A stretch of 64,000 bases of DNA, taken from assembly GCF_002943525.1 (NCBI RefSeq), contig NZ_CP025394.1:6277001-6341000 (forward strand). Direction: 5' to 3'. This DNA is from Kitasatospora sp. MMS16-BH015. GTDB taxonomy: Bacteria > Actinomycetota > Actinomycetes > Streptomycetales > Streptomycetaceae. Positions 56,179 through 64,000 of this stretch are shown one piece after another. Within the stretch, counting starts at the first letter, position 1; every line of letters begins with the position of its first letter. The translations under genes were made by a program, and so were the position numbers. The notes beneath the pieces are model-generated. The model did not search any database. It had not been told where the DNA came from and worked only from the letters and a program-made list of their open reading frames with translations.

Positions 56179-57579
56179 ATGGCTGAAGTGCGGCATGTCG
56201 TGGTGATCGGTGGCGGGGTCGCGGGGCTGACCGCCGCGTGGGCGGCGCGGGGGCAGCGGGTGACGCTGTTGGAGGCGAGCGGGCGGGTCGGGGGGAAGCT
56301 GCGGGGCGGGGAGGTCGGCGGGGTCCGGGTGGACCTGGGGGCCGAGTCGATGCTCGCGCGGCGGCCGGAGGCGGTGGAGCTTGCCCGGGAGGTCGGGCTG
56401 GGCGGGGAGTTGGAGCCGCCGAGCACCGCGAAGGCCGCGATCTGGAGCCGGGATGCACTGCGGCCGCTGCCGGGCGGGCAGTTGATGGGGGTGCCGGGTG
56501 ACCTGGCGGCGCTGGCGGCCTCGCGGGTGCTGTCGCCCGAGGGGTTGGCCCGGGCCGAGGACGAACGGGCCACCGAGGCGTTCGAAGACGATGTGGCGAT
56601 CGGCGCGTACGTCGCCGACCGGCTCGGCCGCGAGGTCGTCGACCGGCTGGTGGAGCCGCTGCTCGGCGGGGTCTACGCCGGGCACGCGGACGAGATCTCG
56701 CTGCGGGCCTCCGTGCCCGCGCTGCTGCCGATCGCCCGGGCGGGCAAGCCGCTGGTGGAGGGCGTACGGGAGCTGACCAGTCGACCGAGCGCGGCCGGCC
56801 CGGTCTTCCAGGGCCTGCGCGGCGGCCTCGGCACCCTGCCGGAGGCGCTGGCGGCGGCCTGCCGCGCGGCCGGGGTCGACCTGCGCACCGACAGCCCCGT
56901 CCAGGAGCTGAGCCGCACCCCCGAGGGCTGGCGGGTGGTCGTCAACGGCGAGGTGCTGCACGCCGACGCCGTGGTGCTGGCCGTCCCGGCCCCCGCGGCG
57001 GCCCGGCTGCTGCGCGCTGAAGTGCCCGCTGCTGCAAGCGAGTTGGATGGGATCGAGTACGCCGGCATGGCGCTGGTCACGATGGCCTTCCGCCGCGCCG
57101 AACTGCCGGGGCTGACCGGCAGCGGTTTCCTGGTGCCGCCGGTGGACGGCCGGGCGATCAAGGCCTCCACCTTCTCCAGCAACAAGTGGGGCTGGCTGGC
57201 CGAATCCGCCCCCGACAGCTTCCTGCTGCGCACCTCGCTGGGCCGCCACCGCGAGGAGGCGGCCCTGGACCTGGACGACGAGGAGCTGGTGGCGCGGTCG
57301 CTGGCCGACCTGGCCGAGGCGGTGGGCCTGCGGGCCCGCCCGTACGACGCGGCCGTGACTCGCTGGCGCGGCGGCCTGCCGCAGTACCCGGTCGGGCACC
57401 TGGACCGGGTCGGGCGGATCCGCGCCGCCGTCGCCGCCGCGGGCGGTCTGGCGGTCTGCGGGGCCGCGTACGACGGCGTCGGCATCCCGGCCTGCATCGC
57501 GAGCGCGCGGCGGGCCGTCAACGAGGTGTTGACCCCGGGCACGGGAGCCCGGGGGACGGAAGGGACAATGGGCGCATGA
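56179..57579 (+). CDS. hemG: Coproporphyrinogen III / protoporphyrinogen oxidase
   Basis: This 466-residue FAD-dependent oxidase (also called hemY or cgoX) makes coproporphyrin III in the Gram-positive haem route. The FAD-binding start is VVVIGGGVAGLTAAWAARGQRVTLLEASGRVGGKLRGGEVGGVRVDLGAESMLARRPE. The family motif FQGLRGGLGTLPEALAAACRAAGVDLRTDSPVQEL is at ~209. The closing FAD contact is GLAVCGAAYDGVGIPACIASARRAVNEVL (~432). Its last codons overlap hemQ (ATGA), so oxidase and haem synthase are co-translated. Confidence 0.94.
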   Translation: MAEVRHVVVIGGGVAGLTAAWAARGQRVTLLEASGRVGGKLRGGEVGGVRVDLGAESMLARRPEAVELAREVGLGGELEPPSTAKAAIWSRDALRPLPGGQLMGVPGDLAALAASRVLSPEGLARAEDERATEAFEDDVAIGAYVADRLGREVVDRLVEPLLGGVYAGHADEISLRASVPALLPIARAGKPLVEGVRELTSRPSAAGPVFQGLRGGLGTLPEALAAACRAAGVDLRTDSPVQELSRTPEGWRVVVNGEVLHADAVVLAVPAPAAARLLRAEVPAAASELDGIEYAGMALVTMAFRRAELPGLTGSGFLVPPVDGRAIKASTFSSNKWGWLAESAPDSFLLRTSLGRHREEAALDLDDEELVARSLADLAEAVGLRARPYDAAVTRWRGGLPQYPVGHLDRVGRIRAAVAAAGGLAVCGAAYDGVGIPACIASARRAVNEVLTPGTGARGTEGTMGA

Positions 57580-58313
57580 CTGAGAACGTTGCAGCGCAGG
57601 CGGCGGAGCAGCAGGCCGAGCAGCCCGCGAAGAAGAAGGCCCGTGACCTCAACCAGGTCATCCGCTACACCATGTGGTCGGTGTTCCGCCTCAAGGGCGA
57701 GCTGCCCGAGGACCGCACCGCGCTGGCCGCCGAGGTCGACGCGCTGTTCGAGCAGCTGGCCGAGAAGGACGTCACCGTCCGCGGCACCTACGACGTCTCC
57801 GGCCTGCGCGCCGACGCCGACCTGATGGTCTGGTGGCACGCCGAGAACTCGGACGACCTGCAGGAGGCGTACAACCGCTTCCGCCGCACCGGTCTGGGCC
57901 GCGCGCTGGAGCCGGTCTGGTCGAACATGGCGCTGCACCGCCCGGCCGAGTTCAACAAGTCGCACATCCCGGCCTTCCTGGCCGACGAGCACCCGCGCGA
58001 GTACGTCTGCGTGTACCCGTTCGTGCGCTCCTACGAGTGGTACCTGCTGCCGGACGAGGAGCGGCGGGCGATGCTCGCCGAGCACGGCAGGATGGCCCGC
58101 GGCTACCCCGACGTGCGGGCCAACACGGTGGCCTCCTTCGCCCTCGGCGACTACGAGTGGCTGCTGGCCTTCGAGGCCGACGAGCTGCACCGGATCGTCG
58201 ACCTGATGCGCGACCTGCGCCCGTCCCGGGCCCGGCTGCACGTCCGCGAGGAGGTGCCGTTCTACACCGGCCGCCGCAAGCCGGTCGCGGAGCTGCTGAA
58301 CGGTCTGGTCTGA
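57576..58313 (+). CDS. hemQ: HemQ, coproheme decarboxylase (haem synthase)
   Basis: This 245-residue chlorite-dismutase-family protein carries out the last step of the coproporphyrin-dependent pathway, turning iron-coproporphyrin III into haem b by two oxidative decarboxylations. Family marks: DLNQVIRYTMWSVFRLKGELPED, VRGTYDVSGLRADADLMVWWHAENSDDLQEAYNRFRRTGLG, YVCVYPFVRSYEWYLLPDEERRAMLAEHGRMARGYPDVRANTVASFALGDYEWLLAFEADELHRIVDLMRDLR and EVPFYTGRRKP. ATG 57576 sits in the hemG stop. The Lys/Ala-rich first 25 residues are probably disordered. A ferrochelatase gene is not in the window. Confidence 0.95.
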   Translation: MTENVAAQAAEQQAEQPAKKKARDLNQVIRYTMWSVFRLKGELPEDRTALAAEVDALFEQLAEKDVTVRGTYDVSGLRADADLMVWWHAENSDDLQEAYNRFRRTGLGRALEPVWSNMALHRPAEFNKSHIPAFLADEHPREYVCVYPFVRSYEWYLLPDEERRAMLAEHGRMARGYPDVRANTVASFALGDYEWLLAFEADELHRIVDLMRDLRPSRARLHVREEVPFYTGRRKPVAELLNGLV

Positions 58314-58324
58314 CGCTGCGCGCC

Positions 58325-58358
58325 GTTCTCCCGGGCGGCTCAGCGCCCCCGGGAGAAC
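58325..58358. terminator. Bidirectional terminator between hemQ and the convergent glycosyltransferase gene
   Basis: GTTCTCCCGGG (58325-58335) pairs perfectly with CCCGGGAGAAC (58348-58358), with a 12-base loop. The right arm overlaps the end of the glycosyltransferase gene. Confidence 0.75.
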
Positions 58359-59383
58359 AGCGCGGGCAGCTTGGCGGCCTCGAAGGCCGCGTACTTGCCG
58401 CCGCCCACCAGCTGGAACTTGACCCCCTCGCGACCCTCCGGGCGCTCGTAGCCCTCGGGCAGGTAACGGCCGTAGTGCTCGCTGGCCCGCTGGAAGAAGC
58501 GCGAGCGGTCACCGCGGGGGACGGCGCCGGAGAGGTTCAGCAGGAACAGGTACTGCCGGACCATCCGGGTGAACAGGTACGGCTTCACCCCGTCCAGCTG
58601 CACGTGCTCGGCCAGCAGGCCGAAGCTCTCCTCGTACCGGTCGAACACGTCGAACTGGCTGCCCTCGGGCGAGCCGGCCGGGTGCTGGGTGAGCCGGCGG
58701 CGCAGCTGGACGCAGTCCCACTTGAGCACGGCGATCTGCTCGGCGCCGAGCATGGCCCGGTGCACGGTGGCGACCTCCTCGTGCAGGCCGTCCGGGAAGG
58801 CGAGCCGCTGGGCCGTCCAGTACGCGCGGCGGAAGAGCCGGTCCCAGGAGTACGCGGGGGCGCCGAACAGCTCCGGCTGCTGGACGGGGGCGAAGGGCTG
58901 CGAGCGCTGGCGGGCCAGCAGGTCGGCGGCGGCGCCGGGCCAGCTCTTGCCCTGGTGCAGCCGGGTGTGGCCGAAGAGCAGCACGTCCGGGCGGTACGCC
59001 TCGTCCAGCCGGTCGGCCATCGCCTGCAGGGTGGAGCTGAGCAGGAGGTGGTCGGCGTCCAGGAAGAGCAGGTAGTCGCCGGTGGCGCGCTCGGCGCCGG
59101 CGTTGCGGATCCGGCCGATGCTCGCCAGGCCGTCGAGCCGGACCACCGAGACGCGGTCCTCCCGCCGGGCCCAGGCGTCCACCTGGTCGGCCGGGCACTC
59201 GGCGGCCTGGTCGCGGACCAGGATCACCTCCACCTCGGTGAAGGACTGGTTGAGGATCGACTGCAGGCAGTCGTCCAGGGACCCGTTCGGGTCGTGGGCG
59301 GCGAGAATGACGCTGATCAGCGGCGATGCGGACACGGTGGACGACCGTAGGGGCAGGCCGACCCGTTCGTCCAGCATGCTCAT
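58340..59383 (-). CDS. Glycosyltransferase family 2 protein
   Basis: This 347-residue GT-A enzyme has LISVILAAHDPNGSLDDCLQSILNQSFTEVEVILVRDQ (~22-60), then IGRIRNAGAERATGDYLLFLDADHLLL with the DxD-type metal motif DAD (~110). The C-terminal half (FDVFDRYEESFGLLAEHVQ, TRMVRQYLFLLNLSGAVPRGDRSRFFQRASEHY) resembles bacterial teichoic-acid or CDP-glycerol-linked glycosyltransferase tails. It has no TM segment. The start is the first ATG after a stop, with no good ribosome site; GTG 59335 is an alternative. Donor and acceptor are unknown. Confidence 0.82.
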   Translation of the reverse strand: MSMLDERVGLPLRSSTVSASPLISVILAAHDPNGSLDDCLQSILNQSFTEVEVILVRDQAAECPADQVDAWARREDRVSVVRLDGLASIGRIRNAGAERATGDYLLFLDADHLLLSSTLQAMADRLDEAYRPDVLLFGHTRLHQGKSWPGAAADLLARQRSQPFAPVQQPELFGAPAYSWDRLFRRAYWTAQRLAFPDGLHEEVATVHRAMLGAEQIAVLKWDCVQLRRRLTQHPAGSPEGSQFDVFDRYEESFGLLAEHVQLDGVKPYLFTRMVRQYLFLLNLSGAVPRGDRSRFFQRASEHYGRYLPEGYERPEGREGVKFQLVGGGKYAAFEAAKLPALFSRGR

Positions 59384-59428
59384 GTAAAAACCGGCACACC
59401 CTCACGCCTCCTCCGCAGAGGTGCGCAC

Positions 59429-60202
59429 TCAGTTGCGCAGGGCCTCGCGCAGGCGGGCGTCGGCCAGGGCGGAGGGGCCGACCATGGCCACGGCGGTGAG
59501 CAGCTCGCGCTCGGCGTCGTCGCCCAGGCCGTGCTGGTCGGGGAGGCGGACGCTGCGCAGCACCTCCTGCCCGGCCGGGGCGGCCCAGTGGGTGTACGCC
59601 TGCACGTCGACCCGGGCCATCAGCAGGGTGCCGGTGGTGAGGATCAGCGGCAGCGAGAACCAGGCCACGGCCGCGCCCGCGTCGCTGCTGTGCGGGGCCG
59701 CCAGCGCCAGCGAGGCGCCGAAGAGCACCACGGTGAGCAGCAGCGCCTGGCGCACCTGGCGGACGGCCACCACCGTGCTCTCCCGGACGGCCGCCGGGGT
59801 GGCCAGCCCGGCCAGGGTCAGCCGGCCGCCGATCTCCTGCACCGTCGGGTGTTCGACCAGCTCGCCCTTGAGCTCGCCGGTGCGGCACTGGCCCTCCGGG
59901 CCGACCGCCGCGATCAGTGCCCGCTCGAGCCGGCTGCGGCCCCGGGGGTCCACCACGGTGGTCCAGCCGGTGTGCGCGAGGTGCAGCCTGCCCCGGGCGG
60001 CCATCAGCACCAGCACCAGGTCCACCACCCGGGTGGGGCCGCCGGCCAGGTAGGCGGTCTCGTACAGGCCGATCCCGACCGCCTCGGTGGGCTCGGCCCG
60101 CTCCAGCCAGGCCAGCGAGTCAGCGGTCGCCGCGACCCGCACCAGCCGGAGACAGGAGAGCACGGCGGCAAGGCAGGCGGGGATCAGGAAGAGCAACCAC
60201 AT
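59429..60202 (-). CDS. TIGR04222 domain membrane protein (no Cys-rich tail)
   Basis: This 257-residue membrane protein has an N-terminal TM (WLLFLIPACLAAVLSCLRLV), the family core GIGLYETAYLAGGPTRVVDLVLVLMAARGRLHL (~42-75), two further TM helices (LLLTVVLFGASLALAA ~150-165; VAWFSLPLILTTGTLLMARV ~178-197), and a closing ELLTAVAMVGPSALADARLREALRN. Unlike its neighbour it stops there, without a Cys/Gly/His tail. AAAAAGG precedes the ATG. It lies 3' of the tailed paralogue in the same direction, near a DUF692 gene. Confidence 0.8.
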   Translation of the reverse strand: MWLLFLIPACLAAVLSCLRLVRVAATADSLAWLERAEPTEAVGIGLYETAYLAGGPTRVVDLVLVLMAARGRLHLAHTGWTTVVDPRGRSRLERALIAAVGPEGQCRTGELKGELVEHPTVQEIGGRLTLAGLATPAAVRESTVVAVRQVRQALLLTVVLFGASLALAAPHSSDAGAAVAWFSLPLILTTGTLLMARVDVQAYTHWAAPAGQEVLRSVRLPDQHGLGDDAERELLTAVAMVGPSALADARLREALRN

Positions 60203-60290
60203 GGCCTTTTTCTAGACCCACCCCAGCCCAATCGGACCTCTTTGCCCGCGCACGATACCGAACTGTGACCGTAGGCCCGTTTCGGCGGCC

Positions 60291-61385
60291 TCAGCTGGAG
60301 CCGCAGCTCGAACCACAGCTGCTGTGACCACCGCAGCTGTGCCCGCTGTGTCCACCGCAGCTGTGGCTGCTGTGCCCGCCGCTGTGGCCGCCACTGTGCC
60401 CGGAGGAGCCGCAGCTGTGCGAGCCGCCGGAGTGGCCGTGGTGCCCGCCGTGGTGGCCGCCGCTGTCGGTCGATCCGCTCGACCCGCAGCTCGCCCCGCC
60501 GTCGACGCCGCCGCACCAGGCGGCCCCGGTGCCGTAGTCCACGCCGGAGGAGCTCAGGGTCTTGGAGCCGCCGCGCACCGACTGCGCGGCGGCGTGGGCC
60601 AGCAGCGCGTCGCGCAGCTCGAGGTCGGCCAGCGCGGTGGGCCCGTCCAGGGCCACCTTGCCGAGCTCCACCGCGTCCTCCGGCGCGAGCGCGGCGAAGA
60701 CGCCGCCGCCGGTCAGCGCGAGCGAGGGCCGCCAGGGCGAGCCCTCCCGCATCAGGGCGAGCTGGCGCAGGCCGGCCGGGGTGATCCGGGCCGCGCCCGG
60801 GCGGGAGGAGGCGTACCAGACCAGGCCGAGCAGCAGCAGGCCGAGGAAGGCGAAGAACGGCGGGGTGCCGGCCTCGCCGCGCCGGCCGAGCCAGGCGACG
60901 GTGGCCACCGTGCCCAGGCCGAGCGTGGTGAAGAGCGAGGCCAGCAGCACCCAGCGGGCCGCCACCACCCGGTGGATCAGGTCGGGCCGCCGCATCAGCC
61001 CCCGGTCGGCCAGCTGGTCGCCGATCCGCTGCACGTGCCCGCTGCACATCACCTTGGCCCGCAGCAGGTCCAGCCGCTCCCGCCGGGCCGGGCCGGCGGT
61101 GCCGATCAGCACGGCCTCGATCTCGTCCCGGGGCTGGCCGTCGGTGACGGTGGCGTACCGGTCACGGGAGACGATCAGCCGGCCGTCCCGCTCCATCCGG
61201 ACGATCAGGGTGTCGGCCACCCGGGCCGGGCCGCCGGCCAGGAAGGCGGTGTCCAGCAGCGGCAGCCCCCGGCCGGGCAGGCCGGCCGGGTTCGGCACGT
61301 GGCGCAGCCGGTGACGGGTGGTGGAGACGCCGAGGCCGGCGCAGACCACCAGGACGGCGGCGAGGACGAACTCCCAGTACCACAT
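60291..61385 (-). CDS. TIGR04222 domain membrane protein with Cys/His/Gly/Ser-rich C-terminal tail
   Basis: This 364-residue protein starts at ATG 61385 (GGGGG five bases upstream). Its N-terminal half is like its neighbour: WYWEFVLAAVLVVCAGLGV TM, LPLLDTAFLAGGPARVADTLIVRMERDGRLIVS (~46-78), then TM helices WVLLASLFTTLGLGTVATVAWLG and FFAFLGLLLLGLVWYASS. After KTLSSSGVDYGTGAAW, the last ~75 residues are almost only Gly, Ser, His and Cys. There are seven Cys and thirteen His in this tail, with repeated SHSCGG, GHSGGH and SCGSS units. Such tails next to DUF692 (MNIO) enzymes look like modification substrates or metal-binding modules. This role is inferred from context. Confidence 0.82.
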   Translation of the reverse strand: MWYWEFVLAAVLVVCAGLGVSTTRHRLRHVPNPAGLPGRGLPLLDTAFLAGGPARVADTLIVRMERDGRLIVSRDRYATVTDGQPRDEIEAVLIGTAGPARRERLDLLRAKVMCSGHVQRIGDQLADRGLMRRPDLIHRVVAARWVLLASLFTTLGLGTVATVAWLGRRGEAGTPPFFAFLGLLLLGLVWYASSRPGAARITPAGLRQLALMREGSPWRPSLALTGGGVFAALAPEDAVELGKVALDGPTALADLELRDALLAHAAAQSVRGGSKTLSSSGVDYGTGAAWCGGVDGGASCGSSGSTDSGGHHGGHHGHSGGSHSCGSSGHSGGHSGGHSSHSCGGHSGHSCGGHSSCGSSCGSS

Positions 61386-61576
61386 TGCTACCCCCGTAGT
61401 GCGTGCGAGTCGATGGGTCGGTCGGGCCGATCGGTCGGCCGTCGGGTGGGTGGTGCCGCTCCGGACGGAGCCGGGTCGGGCGGGTCGGCCGGGTGGCCGG
61501 GCGGTGCTTCGTGCCGTGCTCGGTACGTGTTCCGTGCGGGCGGGCCGGGTGGCCGTCCAGCGGTTCCTGCGGTCGG

Positions 61577-62011
61577 TCAGGTGCGGCGCAGCCACCGGCG
61601 GGTGCGGGTGGCGGGCTCGGCGGTGGGGTGGAGCCAGGCGGTGAGGGCCGGGCGCCAGGGTTCGGTGCCGGGGCGGGCCAGGGCCCAGGCGGCGAAGGCC
61701 CGGGCGTCCTCGCGGTGGCCGCCGGCCGGCGGGTGGTGCTCGGCGTACCGGAGGAAGAGCGGTCCGTACGCCGGGCCGAGCAGCCCGGCCGGCTCCGGGG
61801 CGACCCGGGCCACCGTCTCCCGGCGCTTGGCGGCCAGGCCGGTGGCCTGCACCGCCAGCTGCGCCCGGTCGAAGCCCGGCGGCACCGGGCCGGCGCCGGT
61901 GAGCGCGGCCAGCAGCTCCTCCTGCCGCCGCGCCAACCGCTCGCGGGCCAGGACGAGTTCGGCGTCCCCCTCGCCCGCGGTCCGCACCAGGTACTCCAGG
62001 GGCTCAGGCAT
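61577..62011 (-). CDS. Hypothetical protein overlapping the DUF692 gene
   Basis: This 144-residue protein starts ATG 62011, eight bases inside the end of the DUF692 gene, so the two are translated together. The N-terminal part is a charged helix (AGEGDAELVLARERLARRQEELLAAL). The middle (PPGFDRAQLAVQATGLAAKRRETVARVAPE) and LRYAEHHPPAGGHREDARAFAAWALARPG suggest an all-helical fold. It has no signal, membrane segment or Cys. I do not recognise the family. By position it may be the partner that helps the MNIO enzyme bind its substrate, the role DUF2063-type proteins play elsewhere. Confidence 0.7.
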   Translation of the reverse strand: MPEPLEYLVRTAGEGDAELVLARERLARRQEELLAALTGAGPVPPGFDRAQLAVQATGLAAKRRETVARVAPEPAGLLGPAYGPLFLRYAEHHPPAGGHREDARAFAAWALARPGTEPWRPALTAWLHPTAEPATRTRRWLRRT

Positions 62012-62843
62012 GCTGACGCTCCCGCCGGCCCGCCCAGACCCCGCGGATGGCGTCGAGCTCGGCGTTCAGCTCGGCCGGGGGTGGGAAGTTGCCGTCCCGC
62101 TCCAGCAGGACGCCGGGCGGGGCCTGACGCTCGCACAGGGCGGCCAGTACCTCGAGCACCGGCCCGGTGACCGGGTGGGCGTGGGTGTCGTGCCAGACGC
62201 CGTCCCGCTGGAAGCCGCCCGCGACGTGGGTGTAGGCGATCGCGTCCAGCGGCAGGCGGTCGAGCTCGGCGGCGACGTCCAGGCCGAGGTTGACGTGGTT
62301 GGTGTGCAGGTTGGCCACGTCGATCAGCAGCCGTACGCCGGTCCGCTCGACCAGCTCCGCGAGGAACTGACCTTCCGTCAATTCGTCTTCGGGCCAAGCC
62401 AGATGGGCGGCGATGTTCTCCAGGGCGAGCGGCACCGGGAGCTCGGCCTGGGCGATCCGGACGTTCTCGGCGACCACCCGGAGGCTGTCGTGCGAGCGCG
62501 GCACCGGCAGCAGGTGGCCGGCCTCCCGGCCGCCCGCGCGGACGAAGGCCAGGTGCTCGGTGACCAGTGGCGAGCCGAGCGCCTCGGCGCAGGTGGCCAG
62601 CCGGGCCAGCCGGGCCCGGTCGGGCTCCGCCGCGCCGCCGAGGCCGAGCGAGACGCCGTGCGGCACCACGGTGACGCCGCGCTCGCGCAGCACCCGGAGC
62701 GAGACGGGCAGCTCGCCGGCCCGCAGGCCGTCGGGGCAGAGGTTCTCCGCGACCACCTCGACCCAGTCCAGGCCGGGCAGCCGCTCCACGGCGGTGTCGA
62801 TCTCGGCCCGCCAGCCGATGCCGACGCCCAGCTCCGTCGTCAT
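62004..62843 (-). CDS. DUF692 / MNIO family multinuclear iron oxidative enzyme
   Basis: This 279-residue TIM-barrel enzyme has conserved metal-ligand positions: His62 (VPHGVSLGLGG), His97 (TEHLAF), Glu142 (LALENIAAHL), Asp175 and His183 (LLIDVANLHTNHVNLG), His206 (AYTHVAGG), Asp219 and His221/His223 (DTHAHPV) and Glu249 (LLERDGNFP). MNIOs such as MbnB and TglH use two or three iron ions to oxidise Cys residues of peptide precursors. ATG 62843 has GGGGG upstream; longer frame is unlikely. The nearest Cys-rich protein is the TIGR04222 tail protein 0.6 kb downstream on the same strand, the best candidate substrate. Confidence 0.9.
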   Translation of the reverse strand: MTTELGVGIGWRAEIDTAVERLPGLDWVEVVAENLCPDGLRAGELPVSLRVLRERGVTVVPHGVSLGLGGAAEPDRARLARLATCAEALGSPLVTEHLAFVRAGGREAGHLLPVPRSHDSLRVVAENVRIAQAELPVPLALENIAAHLAWPEDELTEGQFLAELVERTGVRLLIDVANLHTNHVNLGLDVAAELDRLPLDAIAYTHVAGGFQRDGVWHDTHAHPVTGPVLEVLAALCERQAPPGVLLERDGNFPPPAELNAELDAIRGVWAGRRERQHA

Positions 62844-63064
62844 GTGATGCCCCCTCTCGGGCGGGTGCGCTGCGGGCGGTGCCCGAAGCCCGGCCCTCGA
62901 TGCTGAGGGTGTATCCCCGGGCCCTCCTTGCCAACCCGGACCAGGCATTCTCAGAGCTGAACTTGAGCTTTCCGCCGGGTCGCGGGCCGTTCCGGGGCCG
63001 TGACGTCCGCCCACCGGAAATTCAGGGGCGTGCGCCGGAGCGGCGGAGGTAGTGTCCGATCCAT

Positions 63065-63979
63065 ATGACTCTGACTGTCCGTGATTTCCGCGCTGCCGAC
63101 GCCGAGGCCGCCGCCGAGACCTACGAGGCCGGCCGCCGCCACCTGATCAAGACGCCCCAGGGCATGCTCTGGCTGGCCACCCGGGCCGATCCGGCGCAGC
63201 ACCGCCGGGTGCTGCTCGCCGAGCTCGACGGGCGGGTGGTCGGCTCCGCCCGGGTCACCGTGCACGCCGATTCGAGCGTGGCCGGGCAGGGCTCGGCTCA
63301 GGTGAGCGTGCTGCCCGAGGCCCGCCGCAGCGGCGCGGGCCGCGCCCTGCTGGCGGAGGCCGAGCGGCACCTGGCGGCGCACGGCGTGACCACCGTGTAC
63401 TCCTGGGTCGACGACACCGAGGCCGACCAGGCCTTCGCCACCGCCCACGGCTACCGGCGCGGCCGGCCGGCCCGGTTCGCCCGGCTCGACCTGACCGCCG
63501 CGCTGCGCCCGGTGCCCGCCGTGGCGCCGGGCGTCGAACTGCGGACGGCCGCCTCCTTCGCCGCCGACCCTTCGCCCCTCTACCGGTTGGACGTGGCCGG
63601 CACCGAGGACGAGCCCGGCGAGATCGACGCGGCCGGCCAGGCCTACGAGGCCTGGCTGGAGGAGATCTGGCACCACCCGGAGCAGGACCACGAGCTGACC
63701 ACCGTCGCCCTGGTGGACGGTGTCCCGGCCGCCTTCAGCGCCGTCACCACCGACGGCGCCGGGCGGTACTGGTCCTCCTTCACCACCACGGGCGCCGCCT
63801 TCCGCGGCCGCGGCCTGGCCAAGCTCGCCAAGACCGACTCGCTGCACCGGGCCCGCGCGGCCGGCTGCACCGAGGCGTACACCAGCAACGACGAGGGCAA
63901 CGCACCGATGCTCGCCGTCAACGCCTGGCTGGGTTACCAGGTCTGTGCGAGGGAGTGGAAGTACAGCCGCGAGCTGTGA
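63065..63979 (+). CDS. Tandem-GNAT acetyltransferase
   Basis: This 304-residue protein has two GNAT folds. The first (MTLTVRDFRAADAEAAAETYEAGRR, ~1-150) contains AQVSVLPEARRSGAGRALLAEAERHLAAHGV. The second (~155-304) contains ELTTVALVDGVPAAFSAVTT and the acetyl-CoA loop TGAAFRGRGLAKLAKTDSLHRARAAGCTEAYTSNDEGNAPMLAVNAWLGYQVCAREW. The layout recalls mycothiol synthase and related actinobacterial tandem GNATs, but MshD identity is not supported. TAGTGT lies ten bases before the ATG, with no Shine-Dalgarno sequence, so a leaderless mRNA is possible. It is divergent from the DUF692 gene. Confidence 0.85.
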   Translation: MTLTVRDFRAADAEAAAETYEAGRRHLIKTPQGMLWLATRADPAQHRRVLLAELDGRVVGSARVTVHADSSVAGQGSAQVSVLPEARRSGAGRALLAEAERHLAAHGVTTVYSWVDDTEADQAFATAHGYRRGRPARFARLDLTAALRPVPAVAPGVELRTAASFAADPSPLYRLDVAGTEDEPGEIDAAGQAYEAWLEEIWHHPEQDHELTTVALVDGVPAAFSAVTTDGAGRYWSSFTTTGAAFRGRGLAKLAKTDSLHRARAAGCTEAYTSNDEGNAPMLAVNAWLGYQVCAREWKYSREL

Positions 63980-64000
63980 CGGCGTGACGCGATGGCGGGT

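Noticed and set aside
1..64000. tRNA or rRNA genes
   Set aside because: No cloverleaf with an invariant GTTCRANNC arm or rRNA signature was noticed in any intergenic gap by eye; a tRNAscan run would settle it.

Overview
This window is high-GC actinobacterial chromosome, most likely a Streptomyces or Kitasatospora. The evidence is strong GC3 bias, frequent GTG starts, many ATGA/GTGA stop-start overlaps, and a gene order that matches Streptomyces core chromosome as I recall it: a Rok7B7-type ROK regulator beside xylFGH, then dxs, and further on fadBA, rnd, whiI, a DUF3000 gene, hemE, a DUF4349 gene, hemG/hemY and hemQ. Nothing was searched; all identifications come from reading the translations.

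Layout. 1-2760: the N-terminal part of a secreted or membrane-anchored GH84-type glycosidase that runs off the left edge. 2944-7240: a scar region holding a truncated FAD oxidoreductase, an IS3-family element, and the 3' part of an RHS polymorphic toxin with a candidate immunity gene. 7571-9985: malQ and a small membrane protein. 10032-15481: an extracytosolic flavin electron-transfer operon (ferric-reductase-like membrane protein, FMN-binding protein, ApbE) divergent from a two-component system. 15571-18141: pepN. 18420-23096: ROK regulator and xylose-type ABC transporter. 23157-32322: secreted proteins, a secreted phosphoesterase-like enzyme, dxs, a GT-C glycosyltransferase and a secreted beta-helix protein. 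32313-43860: two divergent operons that together look like an organosulfur / S-alkyl-cysteine salvage system, with four luciferase-type monooxygenases and a flavin reductase on one side and cystine-type ABC transporters plus an N-acetyltransferase on the other. Each operon is preceded by a short Cys-rich leader peptide. 43868-49358: a GNAT protein, fatty-acid beta-oxidation (fadB, fadA) and RNase D. 49590-58313: whiI behind a sigma-WhiG-like promoter, DUF3000, hemE, DUF4349 lipoprotein, NmrA-type protein, ECF41 sigma factor, Uma2 protein, and hemG-hemQ of the coproporphyrin-dependent haem route. 58340-63979: a glycosyltransferase, two TIGR04222 membrane proteins (one with a Cys/His-rich tail), a small unknown protein, a DUF692/MNIO iron enzyme and a tandem-GNAT protein.

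Most worth following up: (1) the MNIO (DUF692) plus TIGR04222 Cys/His-tail module at 59.4-62.8 kb, which has the look of a post-translational modification system acting on a membrane protein; (2) the 32.3-43.9 kb sulfur cluster, whose gene content parallels the Bacillus subtilis ytmI/cmo operon and whose two arms both begin with a Cys-codon-rich leader peptide followed by a C-rich, G-poor tract; (3) the RHS toxin/immunity remnant joined by an IS3 element to an unrelated broken gene.
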